Part shown: piece after piece, positions 1 to 5,985 of the stretch
Layout of the letters: the number at the start of each line of letters is the position of its first letter
Numbering within the stretch: the stretch's first letter is position 1
Source: an uncultured Alphaproteobacteria bacterium
Lineage (GTDB): Bacteria > Pseudomonadota > Alphaproteobacteria > Micropepsales > Micropepsaceae
DNA length: 6,215 bases
Direction of reading: 5' to 3'
NCBI GenBank assembly: GCA_903922545.1
Contig: CAIXUE010000086.1
Location: 1 to 6,215, forward strand
Position numbers and translations under genes: made by a program
The notes under the pieces: model-generated
Database searches by the model: none
Seen by the model: the letters and a program-made list of their open reading frames with translations, nothing else
What the model was told of the DNA's origin: nothing

Positions 1-555
1 CTTGGCGCGCCGCGACAGCGCCGCCTGGGAAAAAGCCAGCACGCCAATCACAAGCGCGCCCATGGTCACCAGCAGCACCAGCCCGGCATAGCGCGCGATA
101 CGCCGCTGAGGCGGCTCGGTGGTGGCCATCAGCGTCACCGCGCCAATCACGCGGCCGTTCATGGCCACAGGCGAACTCACCCGCATCACGTCGCCCTCCA
201 CCACCGCACCCTGGGATTTGAGCGCCGCGCTGTTCAGCGTGGCGGGCAGTGCCTCGTCGCGGGAGAATTGTGCCACGCGCTTTCCCGTGGCGTCATAAAC
301 CCCCGCAGCTCTCAATTCCGGATTGACCTTGAGTGCATCGACATACTCCTGCGCTGCGGCGCCGTCACCGAACGATACCGCCGCCGTTACGCTGGCGGCC
401 AGGATGCTGGCCTGTTCGCTCACATCGCGGGTCTGCTGGGCCGCGTAAAGTTCATCCTCATAGCGCGCCATGCCGATGCCGGCGATCAGCAGCAGCAGCG
501 CCGCCATCAGGGCAGCGATGATTGGCCAATTCAAGCCGGTGCGCGCCAGCTTCAT
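1..555 (-). CDS. Membrane sensor protein with CHASE8-like periplasmic domain (N-terminal part, cut by window edge)
   Basis: Partial gene: the frame is open from ATG at 555 to base 1 (185 residues) with no stop. Seen: a short basic N-terminus, a hydrophobic helix at about residues 11-29, a periplasmic stretch at about 30-153, a second hydrophobic helix at about 155-177, then a basic SRRAK where the window ends. The periplasmic part has the look of the CHASE8 sensor domain of YfiN-type proteins: an N-terminal helix ending in AAVSFGD, a helix with YVDALKVNPELRAAGVYDATG, and later strands SSPVAMNGRVIGAVTL. A HAMP domain and a cytoplasmic output domain (GGDEF diguanylate cyclase or histidine kinase) would be expected next, but lie outside the window, so the output is unknown. 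The ATG overlaps the stop of the upstream YfiR-family gene (ATGA), which implies translational coupling and a shared function. By analogy with YfiN, the periplasmic domain may be the target of the YfiR-like protein. The family call is by eye, not by profile search. Confidence 0.8.
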   Translation of the reverse strand, partial: MKLARTGLNWPIIAALMAALLLLIAGIGMARYEDELYAAQQTRDVSEQASILAASVTAAVSFGDGAAAQEYVDALKVNPELRAAGVYDATGKRVAQFSRDEALPATLNSAALKSQGAVVEGDVMRVSSPVAMNGRVIGAVTLMATTEPPQRRIARYAGLVLLVTMGALVIGVLAFSQAALSRRAK

Positions 556-1094
556 GACGCGCTCCTGCGGGTGACCGAATGGGCCAGCTCCAGAAGTTTG
601 GAGCTGATGCGGATGCCGCTTTTGGCCGCCTGTGCATCGTCAATGTCGAAGCGGACATGATTGTCCAGCATCACAAAGCTGATCACGCCATGCACCGGCG
701 CGGTTGCATCGGTAACGGTGATCACCGGTTTGCCGTCCAGTGCGTCCAGGGAGCCGGCAGCCGGATCGCCGTCATAGACGATCTGGCAGCCATCGGCCGC
801 GCCGGCCGAGGCGATGCGGCGGATGGAGAGGGGCCGCCCTGCGTCGGTGCCCGCGGCCTTGTCGATGATGGCGCCGAACGGGTCGGTGCCCAGAATGCAG
901 ATTGTCACGGGCGCACTTGGGGAGGCGAACACCCCATCGGGCCAATCGATGAAAGGCACGAATTTGGTGAGATAGGCGGCCTTGACCTGATACTCGAGCG
1001 AACTTTGAGCTTCAGCCCCAGTTCCGGCTTCCATCAGCGGAATACATGCCGCCACCAGAAGCAAAAATCGCGACAGGGCCTGCCATTTTTTCAT
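552..1094 (-). CDS. YfiR family (DUF4154) periplasmic protein
   Basis: A 180-residue protein. Residues 1 to about 29 form a signal peptide (MKKW start, LLLVAAC core, likely cleavage after AEA), so it is probably periplasmic. The mature part carries YfiR/DUF4154 hallmarks: YQVKAAYLTKFVPFIDWP at 35-52, TICILGTDPFG at 64-74, GRPLSIRRI and GCQIVY around 86-107, ITVTD at 125-129, and GVISFVMLDNHVRFDID followed by IRISSKLLELA at 161-171. In Pseudomonas aeruginosa, YfiR is a periplasmic repressor of the diguanylate cyclase YfiN. Cys66 and Cys103 match in placement one of the two disulfides described for that protein; the second pair is absent here. The start lies 2 nt after the receptor stop codon with only a weak AGGG just upstream, so coupled translation is likely. 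The stop overlaps the start of the sensor gene. Probable role (inference): relays envelope or receptor status to that sensor. Confidence 0.9.
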   Translation of the reverse strand: MKKWQALSRFLLLVAACIPLMEAGTGAEAQSSLEYQVKAAYLTKFVPFIDWPDGVFASPSAPVTICILGTDPFGAIIDKAAGTDAGRPLSIRRIASAGAADGCQIVYDGDPAAGSLDALDGKPVITVTDATAPVHGVISFVMLDNHVRFDIDDAQAAKSGIRISSKLLELAHSVTRRSAS

Positions 1095-1096
1095 CC

Positions 1097-3019
1097 CTAA
1101 AAACTTTGCCGGAGCATGAAAACAAACGAGCGTCCGACATATTGCGGTTGGTAAGTCGAGGGATCATTGGCTTCGATGTGACGGTCATGCAGCAGGTTGG
1201 TGCCCGAAAAATCCACTTCCGTGCTGGGTGTGACATGCCAGCCGATACGCACATCCCCTTCCACATAAGAGGGAACCAGCGCGATCGGCGCGCCATTGGG
1301 ATTTTCCTGTGTGACCTTGCCCACGGAGCGGATCGTAGCATCAAGCTCCAGGCTTTGGGTCAGGTTCATGAAGGAATGTATCTGGGCCTGCGCCGCCGGG
1401 TCCTGGCCAGTCGAGGCGCCATTGCCAAGATCGGTGAACCCGATCTTGTTGCTGACATCCTTCAGCAGCCAATTGGTCCCGGCGCTGAGCCGCCACCAGT
1501 CCGTAAGTGTGTAGGTGGCCCAGGATTCCACGCCATAGGTTTTGGCTTCCAGCCCATTCTCAAGTGTGATGGGAAAGGTCGTTACCGGCCCCGGCTGGTC
1601 GGAGCGCAGATCGTCATAGACATTATAGAAAAGCGATACCGACAGCGACAGATGCGGCAGGATCGTGCCGCGATAGCCGACTTCGTAGGCGGTGAGCTTT
1701 TCGGACTCAAAATCCGGCGACGGCAGCAGCAGGCCCGGAAACGACAGCTCGCGGTCCACCTTGGAAGGCGTGCGCACCGCCTGGCTGAACGCAGTCCAGA
1801 GCATGTTGTTGTCCGTGACCTGCCAGGCCAGCCGGACATTGGGCATGAAATCCAGGCCGGAATAGGAATTGTTTTCCGCCTTCAATCCCAGGGTCAGTTT
1901 CAGATTGGGCAGCAGCGGGAATTCATCCTGGGCAAAGATGTTTTCCAGCGAGATGGTGGTGGTGGGATCGGCGAAAAATACCTGGTTTGAATAATAGGAT
2001 TCCTTGAACTGGCGGTATTCACCGCCCCAGATGAACGAGTCGTTCCATCCCAGCGACATGTCGTGCTGGATTTGCGCGTCATAAGTCCGCAATTCCTCGC
2101 GCGATTGCCCGGTCAGGATGCGGGTGCTGTCATCGCCGGAAATGATGGCGGCAAGGCTGTCGCCGCCCGTAAAATTATGCGTCCAGTGGAAATTGAGATT
2201 GCCGCCACGGGCCTTTTCCAGGTCCTGATCGGGCGTGTGGTCGGCATAGGTATCGCCTTCAAAAGTAAAGCTGTCCTGGCCCAGCACCTGGTCGAAGCGG
2301 AAGCCCAGATCGTCGCGCGCCCATCCGGTCTTGGTGGTGTCGGCGGCGGTGAATGGCGCCGCATCGCCGCTGCGGCCCAGCTGGCCATAAAGCGCAACCG
2401 CGCCGCCGTCCCAGGGCGAAAAACCGTAATGCAGCACGCCGCGATAGCCGCCTGTGGTGCTGACGCGCGCGTCCAGCAATCCGCCCTTGGTGTCATTGGC
2501 GTTCTTGGTGATGATGCTGATCACGCCATTGACGGCATTGGCGCCGTACAGCGTGCCGCCCGGCCCGCTCACCACTTCGATGCGTTCGATCTCCGCCAGC
2601 GGCACATCGATATTTTCCCAGAACACGGTGCTGGCAAGCGGTGAATACACGCTGCGCCCGTCAACCAGGACCAGCAGTTTGTTGGCCGATTCCGGCGAAT
2701 TGAAGCCGCGCGCCGTGATTGTGTAGGCGTAGCCGTTTATCTTGGCGACTTCGAGATTGGGCGCCAGGCGCAGCACTTCGGGCAAGGAACTGTAGCCGGA
2801 GCGGCGGATGTCTTCGGCGGTGATGACATAGACCGAGGCCGGTGCTTGGTTCAGCGGCTCTGCCCGGCGCGAGACCGAGGTGATCTCGACATTGGCCAAT
2901 TGTTCAATGGAAAGGTCCTGGACGTCGCTGGAATTCTGCGCCGAGGCCGGCATGGAAAAGGCCGGCAGGCATGCAGCCGCCAGCAGCGCCACGCCCCACA
3001 CCCCTCTAAGCCTGCTCAA
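1097..3019 (-). CDS. TonB-dependent outer-membrane receptor
   Basis: A 640-residue receptor, a normal size for the family. Residues 1-27 are a signal peptide ending ASA before QNSS. A plug domain runs from about 55 to 172: APASVYVITAEDIRRSG, LPEVLRLAPNLEVAK, RGFNS, LLVLVDGRSVY, IERIEVVSGPGG and TLYGANAVNGVISIITK. A beta-barrel of alternating strands fills about 185-640 and ends in phenylalanine (FVFMLRQSF), as expected for insertion by the BAM complex. A possible TonB box is EITSVS at 45-50, but it is not a strong match. These proteins take up siderophores, cobalamin or other scarce ligands using TonB-ExbBD energy; nothing here fixes the substrate. The start is TTG at 3019: it has AGAGGGG about 7 nt upstream, an in-frame stop lies at 3047-3049, and no ATG in this frame would keep the signal peptide. 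The gene heads a tight operon with the YfiR-like and sensor genes, which suggests a signalling rather than purely transport role. Confidence 0.94.
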   Translation of the reverse strand: MSRLRGVWGVALLAAACLPAFSMPASAQNSSDVQDLSIEQLANVEITSVSRRAEPLNQAPASVYVITAEDIRRSGYSSLPEVLRLAPNLEVAKINGYAYTITARGFNSPESANKLLVLVDGRSVYSPLASTVFWENIDVPLAEIERIEVVSGPGGTLYGANAVNGVISIITKNANDTKGGLLDARVSTTGGYRGVLHYGFSPWDGGAVALYGQLGRSGDAAPFTAADTTKTGWARDDLGFRFDQVLGQDSFTFEGDTYADHTPDQDLEKARGGNLNFHWTHNFTGGDSLAAIISGDDSTRILTGQSREELRTYDAQIQHDMSLGWNDSFIWGGEYRQFKESYYSNQVFFADPTTTISLENIFAQDEFPLLPNLKLTLGLKAENNSYSGLDFMPNVRLAWQVTDNNMLWTAFSQAVRTPSKVDRELSFPGLLLPSPDFESEKLTAYEVGYRGTILPHLSLSVSLFYNVYDDLRSDQPGPVTTFPITLENGLEAKTYGVESWATYTLTDWWRLSAGTNWLLKDVSNKIGFTDLGNGASTGQDPAAQAQIHSFMNLTQSLELDATIRSVGKVTQENPNGAPIALVPSYVEGDVRIGWHVTPSTEVDFSGTNLLHDRHIEANDPSTYQPQYVGRSFVFMLRQSF

Positions 3020-3026
3020 AATCCAG

Positions 3027-3033
3027 CCCCTCT
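3027..3033 (-). promoter_or_regulatory. Shine-Dalgarno for the TTG start of the TonB-dependent receptor
   Basis: On the minus strand AGAGGGG precedes TTG (3019-3017) by 7 nt. With the in-frame stop at 3047-3049 and no upstream ATG, it decides the non-ATG start. Confidence 0.65.
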
Positions 3034-3062
3034 CGTGCCCAGCAAGCTAAAATGCCGGAACT

Positions 3063-3090
3063 AAAAAAAGGTTCCCAGACTCGCGGAACC
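3063..3090 (-). terminator. Rho-independent terminator between queF and the TonB-dependent receptor gene
   Basis: On the minus strand GGTTCC (3090-3085), a 9-nt loop and GGAACC (3075-3070) form a perfect 6-bp stem, followed at once by seven T (3069-3063). It lies 73 nt past the queF stop, so it most simply ends the queD-queF transcript. It also lies 44 nt before the receptor start, so a receptor promoter upstream of it would place it in that gene's leader as a possible attenuator. Confidence 0.75.
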
Positions 3091-3097
3091 AATTGAG

Positions 3098-3126
3098 GAT
3101 ACAATCATTTGGCCCGCTCCAGGCAA
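3098..3126 (-). promoter_or_regulatory. Weak candidate promoter for the receptor-YfiR-sensor operon
   Basis: On the minus strand TTGCCT (3126-3121) and TGTATC (3103-3098) are separated by 17 nt. The -35 keeps TTG and the -10 matches only about half the consensus. Transcription would start near 3091, directly at the hairpin. The call is by eye; the real promoter may lie elsewhere, including between the hairpin and the TTG start. Confidence 0.2.
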
Positions 3127-3162
3127 ATTCCGGCGTTTTTTACGGGGTAAGCCTGGCGGGTC

Positions 3163-3636
3163 TCAGCCGCGGCCCCTGTAGGGCGAAACGCCCGGGTCCG
3201 GCAGCCACAGGCCAACCGGCAATTTTCCCGTTTGCCAGAAGATGTCGATGGGAATGCCGCCGCGCGGATACCAAAAACCGGCGATGCGCAGATAGCGCGG
3301 CTTCACTGCCGCCGCTACGCGTTTGGCGATAAGCAGCGTGGTGTCTTCATGAAAACCCGAAGCATTGCGGAAGCTGGCCAGAAACAGCTTGAAGGATTTG
3401 GATTCCAGCAGCGCCTTGCCCGGCACGTAATCCAGAACGAAATGGGCAAAATCCGGCTGGCCGGTGATGGGGCAAAGCGTCGTGAATTCAGGCGCGGTGA
3501 AGCGAACCACATACTCATCGCCCGGATGTGGATTGGGCACGCCTTCCAGTTTGGCCTTGTCGGGCGAAGCGGGCTGGCGCACGGCGTGGCCCAACTGGGT
3601 GAGTTTTTTAGGGCTCATAGCTGCAGCTTTGTCCAT
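3163..3636 (-). CDS. queF: NADPH-dependent preQ0 (7-cyano-7-deazaguanine) reductase QueF
   Basis: A cytoplasmic enzyme that reduces the nitrile of preQ0 to the aminomethyl group of preQ1 with two NADPH, the last free-base step before insertion into tRNA for queuosine. The 157-residue length fits the short, single-domain (type I) QueF. Seen: catalytic Cys55 and Asp62 in [15 protein letters not shown], the QueF signature [15 protein letters not shown] (Glu78, Lys80) and substrate-binding His96-Glu97 in GFHED. The C-terminus ends in [12 protein letters not shown], which I recall as typical of alphaproteobacterial members. Two starts are possible, ATG at 3636 or ATG at 3618 (151 residues, starting MSPKK). 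Neither has a clear Shine-Dalgarno. Both overlap the end of the queD-like gene, by 29 or 11 bp, so translation is probably coupled. The hairpin at 3063-3090 follows the gene. Confidence 0.95.
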   Translation of the reverse strand: MDKAAAMSPKKLTQLGHAVRQPASPDKAKLEGVPNPHPGDEYVVRFTAPEFTTLCPITGQPDFAHFVLDYVPGKALLESKSFKLFLASFRNASGFHEDTTLLIAKRVAAAVKPRYLRIAGFWYPRGGIPIDIFWQTGKLPVGLWLPDPGVSPYRGRG

Positions 3637-3964
3637 GCGAGGGACGGGCGATTTTCACCCGCGCCACTTCCGGCAGTGTGGCCTTGGCGCGGGCGTAAAT
3701 AAAGCGCGCCAGATTTTCCAAAGTCGGCGTGCCCAGGCCTTCCACTTCATTGAGCAACCGGTGATCCAGCATGTCGCGCACGCTTTTCAGGGCCGCATCC
3801 ACCTGGCCGAAATCGCGCAGGAAACCGGTCTTGGCATCCGGCTGGCCCTTCAGCGTCACTTCTACATAAAAGGAGTGGCCGTGCATGCGCCGGTTCTCGC
3901 CCGCGCCCGCATCCAGATGATGGGCGGCGTCAAAGGTGAATTGCTGAGTGATTTCCAGGCTCAT
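3608..3964 (-). CDS. queD: QueD-like 6-carboxytetrahydropterin synthase / PTPS family protein with altered active site
   Basis: A 118-residue protein of the 6-pyruvoyl/6-carboxytetrahydropterin synthase family (COG0720). QueD turns 7,8-dihydroneopterin triphosphate into 6-carboxytetrahydropterin, the second step towards preQ0. Seen: zinc ligands His15 (DAAHHL), His28 and His30 (MHGHSF); strand [20 protein letters not shown]; the catalytic-type pair Asp67-His68 in LDHRLLNE; and [11 protein letters not shown]. Odd: E. coli QueD has a catalytic Cys four residues before HGH, but here that residue is Asn24 in GENRRMHGH. The C-terminal catalytic Glu (usual V-x-V-x-E) also appears replaced, in [14 protein letters not shown]. 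It may be a divergent clade of QueD or have a changed activity. Its overlap with queF supports a queuosine role. ATG at 3964 is chosen because [14 protein letters not shown] is the usual family N-terminus; an upstream TTG at 4024 would add 20 residues unlike the family. Confidence 0.85.
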   Translation of the reverse strand: MSLEITQQFTFDAAHHLDAGAGENRRMHGHSFYVEVTLKGQPDAKTGFLRDFGQVDAALKSVRDMLDHRLLNEVEGLGTPTLENLARFIYARAKATLPEVARVKIARPSHGQSCSYEP

Positions 3965-4054
3965 GGGTCTCAAGTAGCGAAGCGGTAGACCATAATAAAG
4001 CCGGGCTTTTGGCCCCTGCCCCAAGATACGTCAAGGCCCGGGAGCGACGGCCCG

Positions 4055-4076
4055 AAAAAGTGCGGCGGCGACACCG
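4055..4076 (-). terminator. Possible weak terminator after glnK
   Basis: On the minus strand CGGTG (4076-4072), a 4-nt loop and CGCCG (4067-4063) can form a 5-bp stem with one G-T wobble, followed after CAC by five T (4059-4055). It is 46 nt past the glnK stop. The stem is short and the T-run is offset. The rest of the 158-bp gap between glnK and queD (3965-4122) shows no other clear element. Confidence 0.3.
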
Positions 4077-4122
4077 ATTACGCAATGACGTCCGCGGTTT
4101 TTCGTTGGCCGCGCGACCAATA

Positions 4123-4461
4123 TTAAAGTGCGTTGTCCCCGGTTTCGCCGGTCCGCACCCGCAGCGCCTGTTCCAGGTCCAGCACGAAAATCTTGCCGTC
4201 GCCAATCTTGCCCGTGCGGCTGCCGGCCGTGATGGCCTGGACCGCGTCATCCACCCGGCCATCGGGCACCGCCACTTCCAGCTTCAACTTGGGCAGAAAG
4301 GAAATCTGGTATTCGGCGCCGCGATAGATTTCGGTGTGACCTTTCTGGCGGCCATAGCCGCGCACTTCGGTCACGGTCAGGCCTGTCACGGCGATGGCGG
4401 TGAGCTTCTCGCGCACGGCATCAAGACGATGCGGCTGGATGATGGCAACAATAAGCTTCAT
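4123..4461 (-). CDS. glnK: Nitrogen regulatory protein PII (GlnK type)
   Basis: A 112-residue protein, the exact usual PII length. PII is a cytoplasmic trimer that binds ATP/ADP and 2-oxoglutarate and reports nitrogen and energy status. Seen: N-terminal MKLIVAIIQPHRLDAVREKL, T-loop YGRQKGHTEIYRGAEY with the uridylylation residue Tyr51, then FLPKLKLEV, the B-loop TGKIGDGKIFV at 84-94, and the C-terminal LEQALRVRTGETGDNAL. Every key loop is intact, so GlnD-type uridylylation is likely. It is named GlnK rather than GlnB because it sits directly downstream of amtB, whose channel GlnK blocks by inserting its T-loop when ammonium is plentiful. The ATG at 4461 has a good Shine-Dalgarno, AGGAG (4473-4469), 7 nt upstream and overlapping the amtB stop. 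Typical E. coli order is glnK then amtB; here it is reversed. Confidence 0.97.
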   Translation of the reverse strand: MKLIVAIIQPHRLDAVREKLTAIAVTGLTVTEVRGYGRQKGHTEIYRGAEYQISFLPKLKLEVAVPDGRVDDAVQAITAGSRTGKIGDGKIFVLDLEQALRVRTGETGDNAL

Positions 4462-4471
4462 TGGATTTCTC

Positions 4472-5686
4472 CTAGCGGTTCACGTGATAGCCGGACTCGC
4501 CATGAGCAGCGAAATCCAGGCCGACGGTTTCCGTATCCCGGTCCACCCGCAATCCTACGGTGTATATGGTCAGCTTGGTAATGGCGAATGTGGCGATGGC
4601 CGACCACAGGCCCACCACCACCACGCCCATGCCCTGCACGGCGAATTGCGCCAGCACCGGCCGGCCCAGCGTCACGCCGCCGCCCAGCAAGGTCAGGAAC
4701 GGCAAAAGCAGGCTTCCCAGCGCGCCGCCCACGCCATGCACACCAAGAACGTCAAGCGCGTCATCCACTTCCATGGTTTTCTTGACCAGCAGCACGGCAC
4801 AGAAACACACAATACCGGCCAGTGCGCCCAGCAACACCGCCGCCAGCGGGCCGACATAGCCAGACGCCGGCGTAATGCTGGCCAATCCCGCCACGGTACC
4901 GGTGACGGCGCCCACCATGCTGGGCTTGCCGAATTTGAACCATTCAATGCTCATCCAGACCAGGGTCGCGGTGGCGGCCGCCAGATGTGTCGCCAGCATC
5001 GCCATGCCCGCGTCCGATCCGGAGGAAAGCGCGCTGCCGGCATTGAAGCCGAACCAGCCCACCCACAGCAGCGACGCGCCCACCATCACCATCCAGGGCG
5101 CATGCGGCGGGCGAATGCCGTGCGGAAATTCCTGCCGCGCGCCCAGCATCACCGCAATCACCAGCGCCGAAATACCCGCGGTGACATGCACGACAATACC
5201 GCCGGCGAAATCCATCACGCCCCGCGCCGCCAGCCAGCCGCCGCCCCAAACCCAATGCGTCACCGGCACATAAACCAGCATCAGCCACAGGCCCGAGATC
5301 ATCAGCACCGCGCCGAATTTGATGCGTTCGACATAGGCGCCAATGATCAGCGCCGGCGTAATGACCGCAAAGGTCATTTCGAACATCACAAACACGCTTT
5401 CGGGAATATGCAGGCCCGGATGCACCGCGCCCCGGGTCACTTCCGCCAGCAGCGCCGCATTCATGTCGCCGATCCAGGCGCCCGTACCGCTGAAAGACAG
5501 GCTGTAGCCGGCCACGAACCACAGCACCGATGACACGCAGGCCACCGCGAAACACTGCACCAGCACCGACAGCACGTTCTTGGCCTGCACCAGCCCGCCA
5601 TAGAACAGCGCCAGCGCCGGAAGCGTCATCAGCAGCACCAGCACCGTCGCGCTGATCATCCATGCCGTATCGCCGCTATTGATCAC
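4472..5686 (-). CDS. amtB: Ammonium transporter AmtB
   Basis: A 404-residue inner-membrane channel of the Amt/Mep/Rh family, with about eleven hydrophobic helices, that works as a trimer to bring ammonium into the cell. Functional residues can be aligned with E. coli AmtB: the pore twin histidines His167 (GGIVVHVTAG) and His317 (DVLGVHGVGG), Asp159 in MDFAGG, gate phenylalanines Phe106 (EMTFAVITPALI) and Phe214 (GWFGFNAGSAL), and Ser218 and Trp147 of the external site. The cytoplasmic tail GLDFAAHGESGY is the region that contacts GlnK. No cleavable signal peptide is seen; the protein begins directly with the first helix. The start is GTG at 5686, supported by AGGGAG 4 nt upstream. It is followed after 10 nt by glnK and is probably one transcript. 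No sigma-54/NtrC-type site was found in the upstream gap, although such operons are often under NtrC control. Confidence 0.97.
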   Translation of the reverse strand: MINSGDTAWMISATVLVLLMTLPALALFYGGLVQAKNVLSVLVQCFAVACVSSVLWFVAGYSLSFSGTGAWIGDMNAALLAEVTRGAVHPGLHIPESVFVMFEMTFAVITPALIIGAYVERIKFGAVLMISGLWLMLVYVPVTHWVWGGGWLAARGVMDFAGGIVVHVTAGISALVIAVMLGARQEFPHGIRPPHAPWMVMVGASLLWVGWFGFNAGSALSSGSDAGMAMLATHLAAATATLVWMSIEWFKFGKPSMVGAVTGTVAGLASITPASGYVGPLAAVLLGALAGIVCFCAVLLVKKTMEVDDALDVLGVHGVGGALGSLLLPFLTLLGGGVTLGRPVLAQFAVQGMGVVVVGLWSAIATFAITKLTIYTVGLRVDRDTETVGLDFAAHGESGYHVNR

Positions 5687-5690
5687 GCTA

Positions 5691-5696
5691 CTCCCT
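5691..5696 (-). promoter_or_regulatory. Shine-Dalgarno for the GTG start of amtB
   Basis: On the minus strand AGGGAG precedes GTG (5686-5684) by four bases, TAGC. It supports this non-ATG start; the next methionine (residue 10) would cut into the first membrane helix. Confidence 0.65.
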
Positions 5697-5839
5697 GTGG
5701 ACCGTTTCCGGTCACTTCCCTGCCTATTTGTTGGGCAAGGTGTTGAGATGCGGCCCCGCTGGCAAGGCCAGGGGGTTCCTAAAGCTGGGGATTTTCTCGG
5801 GTATCCTGGGCCGCGACAGTCTGGCCGCAGGGCTAATAT

Positions 5840-5858
5840 TGCGCCGCGTTAAGGCGCA
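5840..5858. repeat. Inverted repeat TGCGCC / GGCGCA
   Basis: TGCGCC (5840-5845), a 7-nt spacer GCGTTAA and GGCGCA (5853-5858) make a perfect 6-bp inverted repeat. No T-run follows on either strand, so it is not a typical terminator. It could be an operator or an RNA hairpin in a leader. Confidence 0.4.
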
Positions 5859-5906
5859 TGGTAACTGGCGCGAGCGCGGGGAAGCTGAGTCGCGCAATCC
5901 AGATTT

Positions 5907-5934
5907 AATATATATAAATCAGTACGTTAGTGAA
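5907..5934 (-). promoter_or_regulatory. Candidate amtB-glnK promoter in the AT-rich island
   Basis: On the minus strand TTCACT (5934-5929) and TATATT (5912-5907) are 16 nt apart, matching 4/6 and 5/6 of the sigma-70 consensus. Transcription would start near 5900, giving a leader of about 210 nt. Because any AT-rich stretch resembles a -10 element, confidence is low. Confidence 0.25.
5913..5918 (+). promoter_or_regulatory. Candidate -10 element for the atp operon
   Basis: TATAAA sits about 70 nt before the atpH start inside the near-palindromic AT-rich island GATTTA..TAAATC (5902-5920). No good -35 is seen at 16-18 nt upstream, so the call rests on base composition and position. Confidence 0.22.
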
Positions 5935-5974
5935 TAAATTGACGGCCGCATGGGCAAGTCGACGCCCGGGCCGC

Positions 5975-5980
5975 AAAGGA
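5975..5980 (+). promoter_or_regulatory. Shine-Dalgarno for the GTG start of atpH
   Basis: AAAGGA followed by a 5-nt spacer (CGAAT) leads into GTG at 5986. It decides that start over the in-frame ATG at 5950, which has no Shine-Dalgarno. Confidence 0.7.
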
Positions 5981-5985
5981 CGAAT

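Larger units (their letters stand above)
5687..5985. other. Divergent intergenic region between amtB and atpH
   Basis: About 299 bp with no convincing gene. It holds the amtB Shine-Dalgarno at its left end, a 6-bp inverted repeat at 5840-5858, an AT-rich island at 5902-5920 in otherwise GC-rich sequence, and the atpH Shine-Dalgarno at its right end. A plus-strand frame at 5728-5937 (69 codons) has no recognisable domain and is not called. I found no TGGCAC-N5-TTGC (sigma-54) match on either strand. The rest shows nothing I can interpret. Confidence 0.7.

Noticed and set aside
1046..1990. Plus-strand open frame (314 codons) opposite the TonB-dependent receptor, plus another at 2063-2644
   Set aside because: Composition is Arg/Gly/Gln-rich with no recognisable family, and the opposite strand encodes a clear receptor barrel and plug.
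3965..4024. N-terminal extension of the queD-like gene to a TTG at 4024
   Set aside because: The extra 20 residues do not resemble the family, and the ATG at 3964 gives the standard N-terminus.
3965..4060. preQ1 riboswitch in front of the queD-like gene
   Set aside because: I looked for the short stem-loop and A-rich tail of class I and found no matching arrangement.
4394..5533. Long plus-strand open frame (379 codons) opposite amtB and part of glnK
   Set aside because: It is rich in His, Gln and Arg with no domain or hydrophobic core, and is exactly antisense to the highly conserved amtB; it is a shadow of GC-rich codon use.
5728..5937. 69-codon plus-strand frame in the amtB-atpH gap
   Set aside because: No recognisable domain, and it runs across the probable promoter island; there is no supporting evidence that it is translated.
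5950..5985. Upstream in-frame ATG as the atpH start
   Set aside because: No Shine-Dalgarno precedes it, whereas GTG at 5986 has AAAGGA at a good distance and gives the expected N-terminus.
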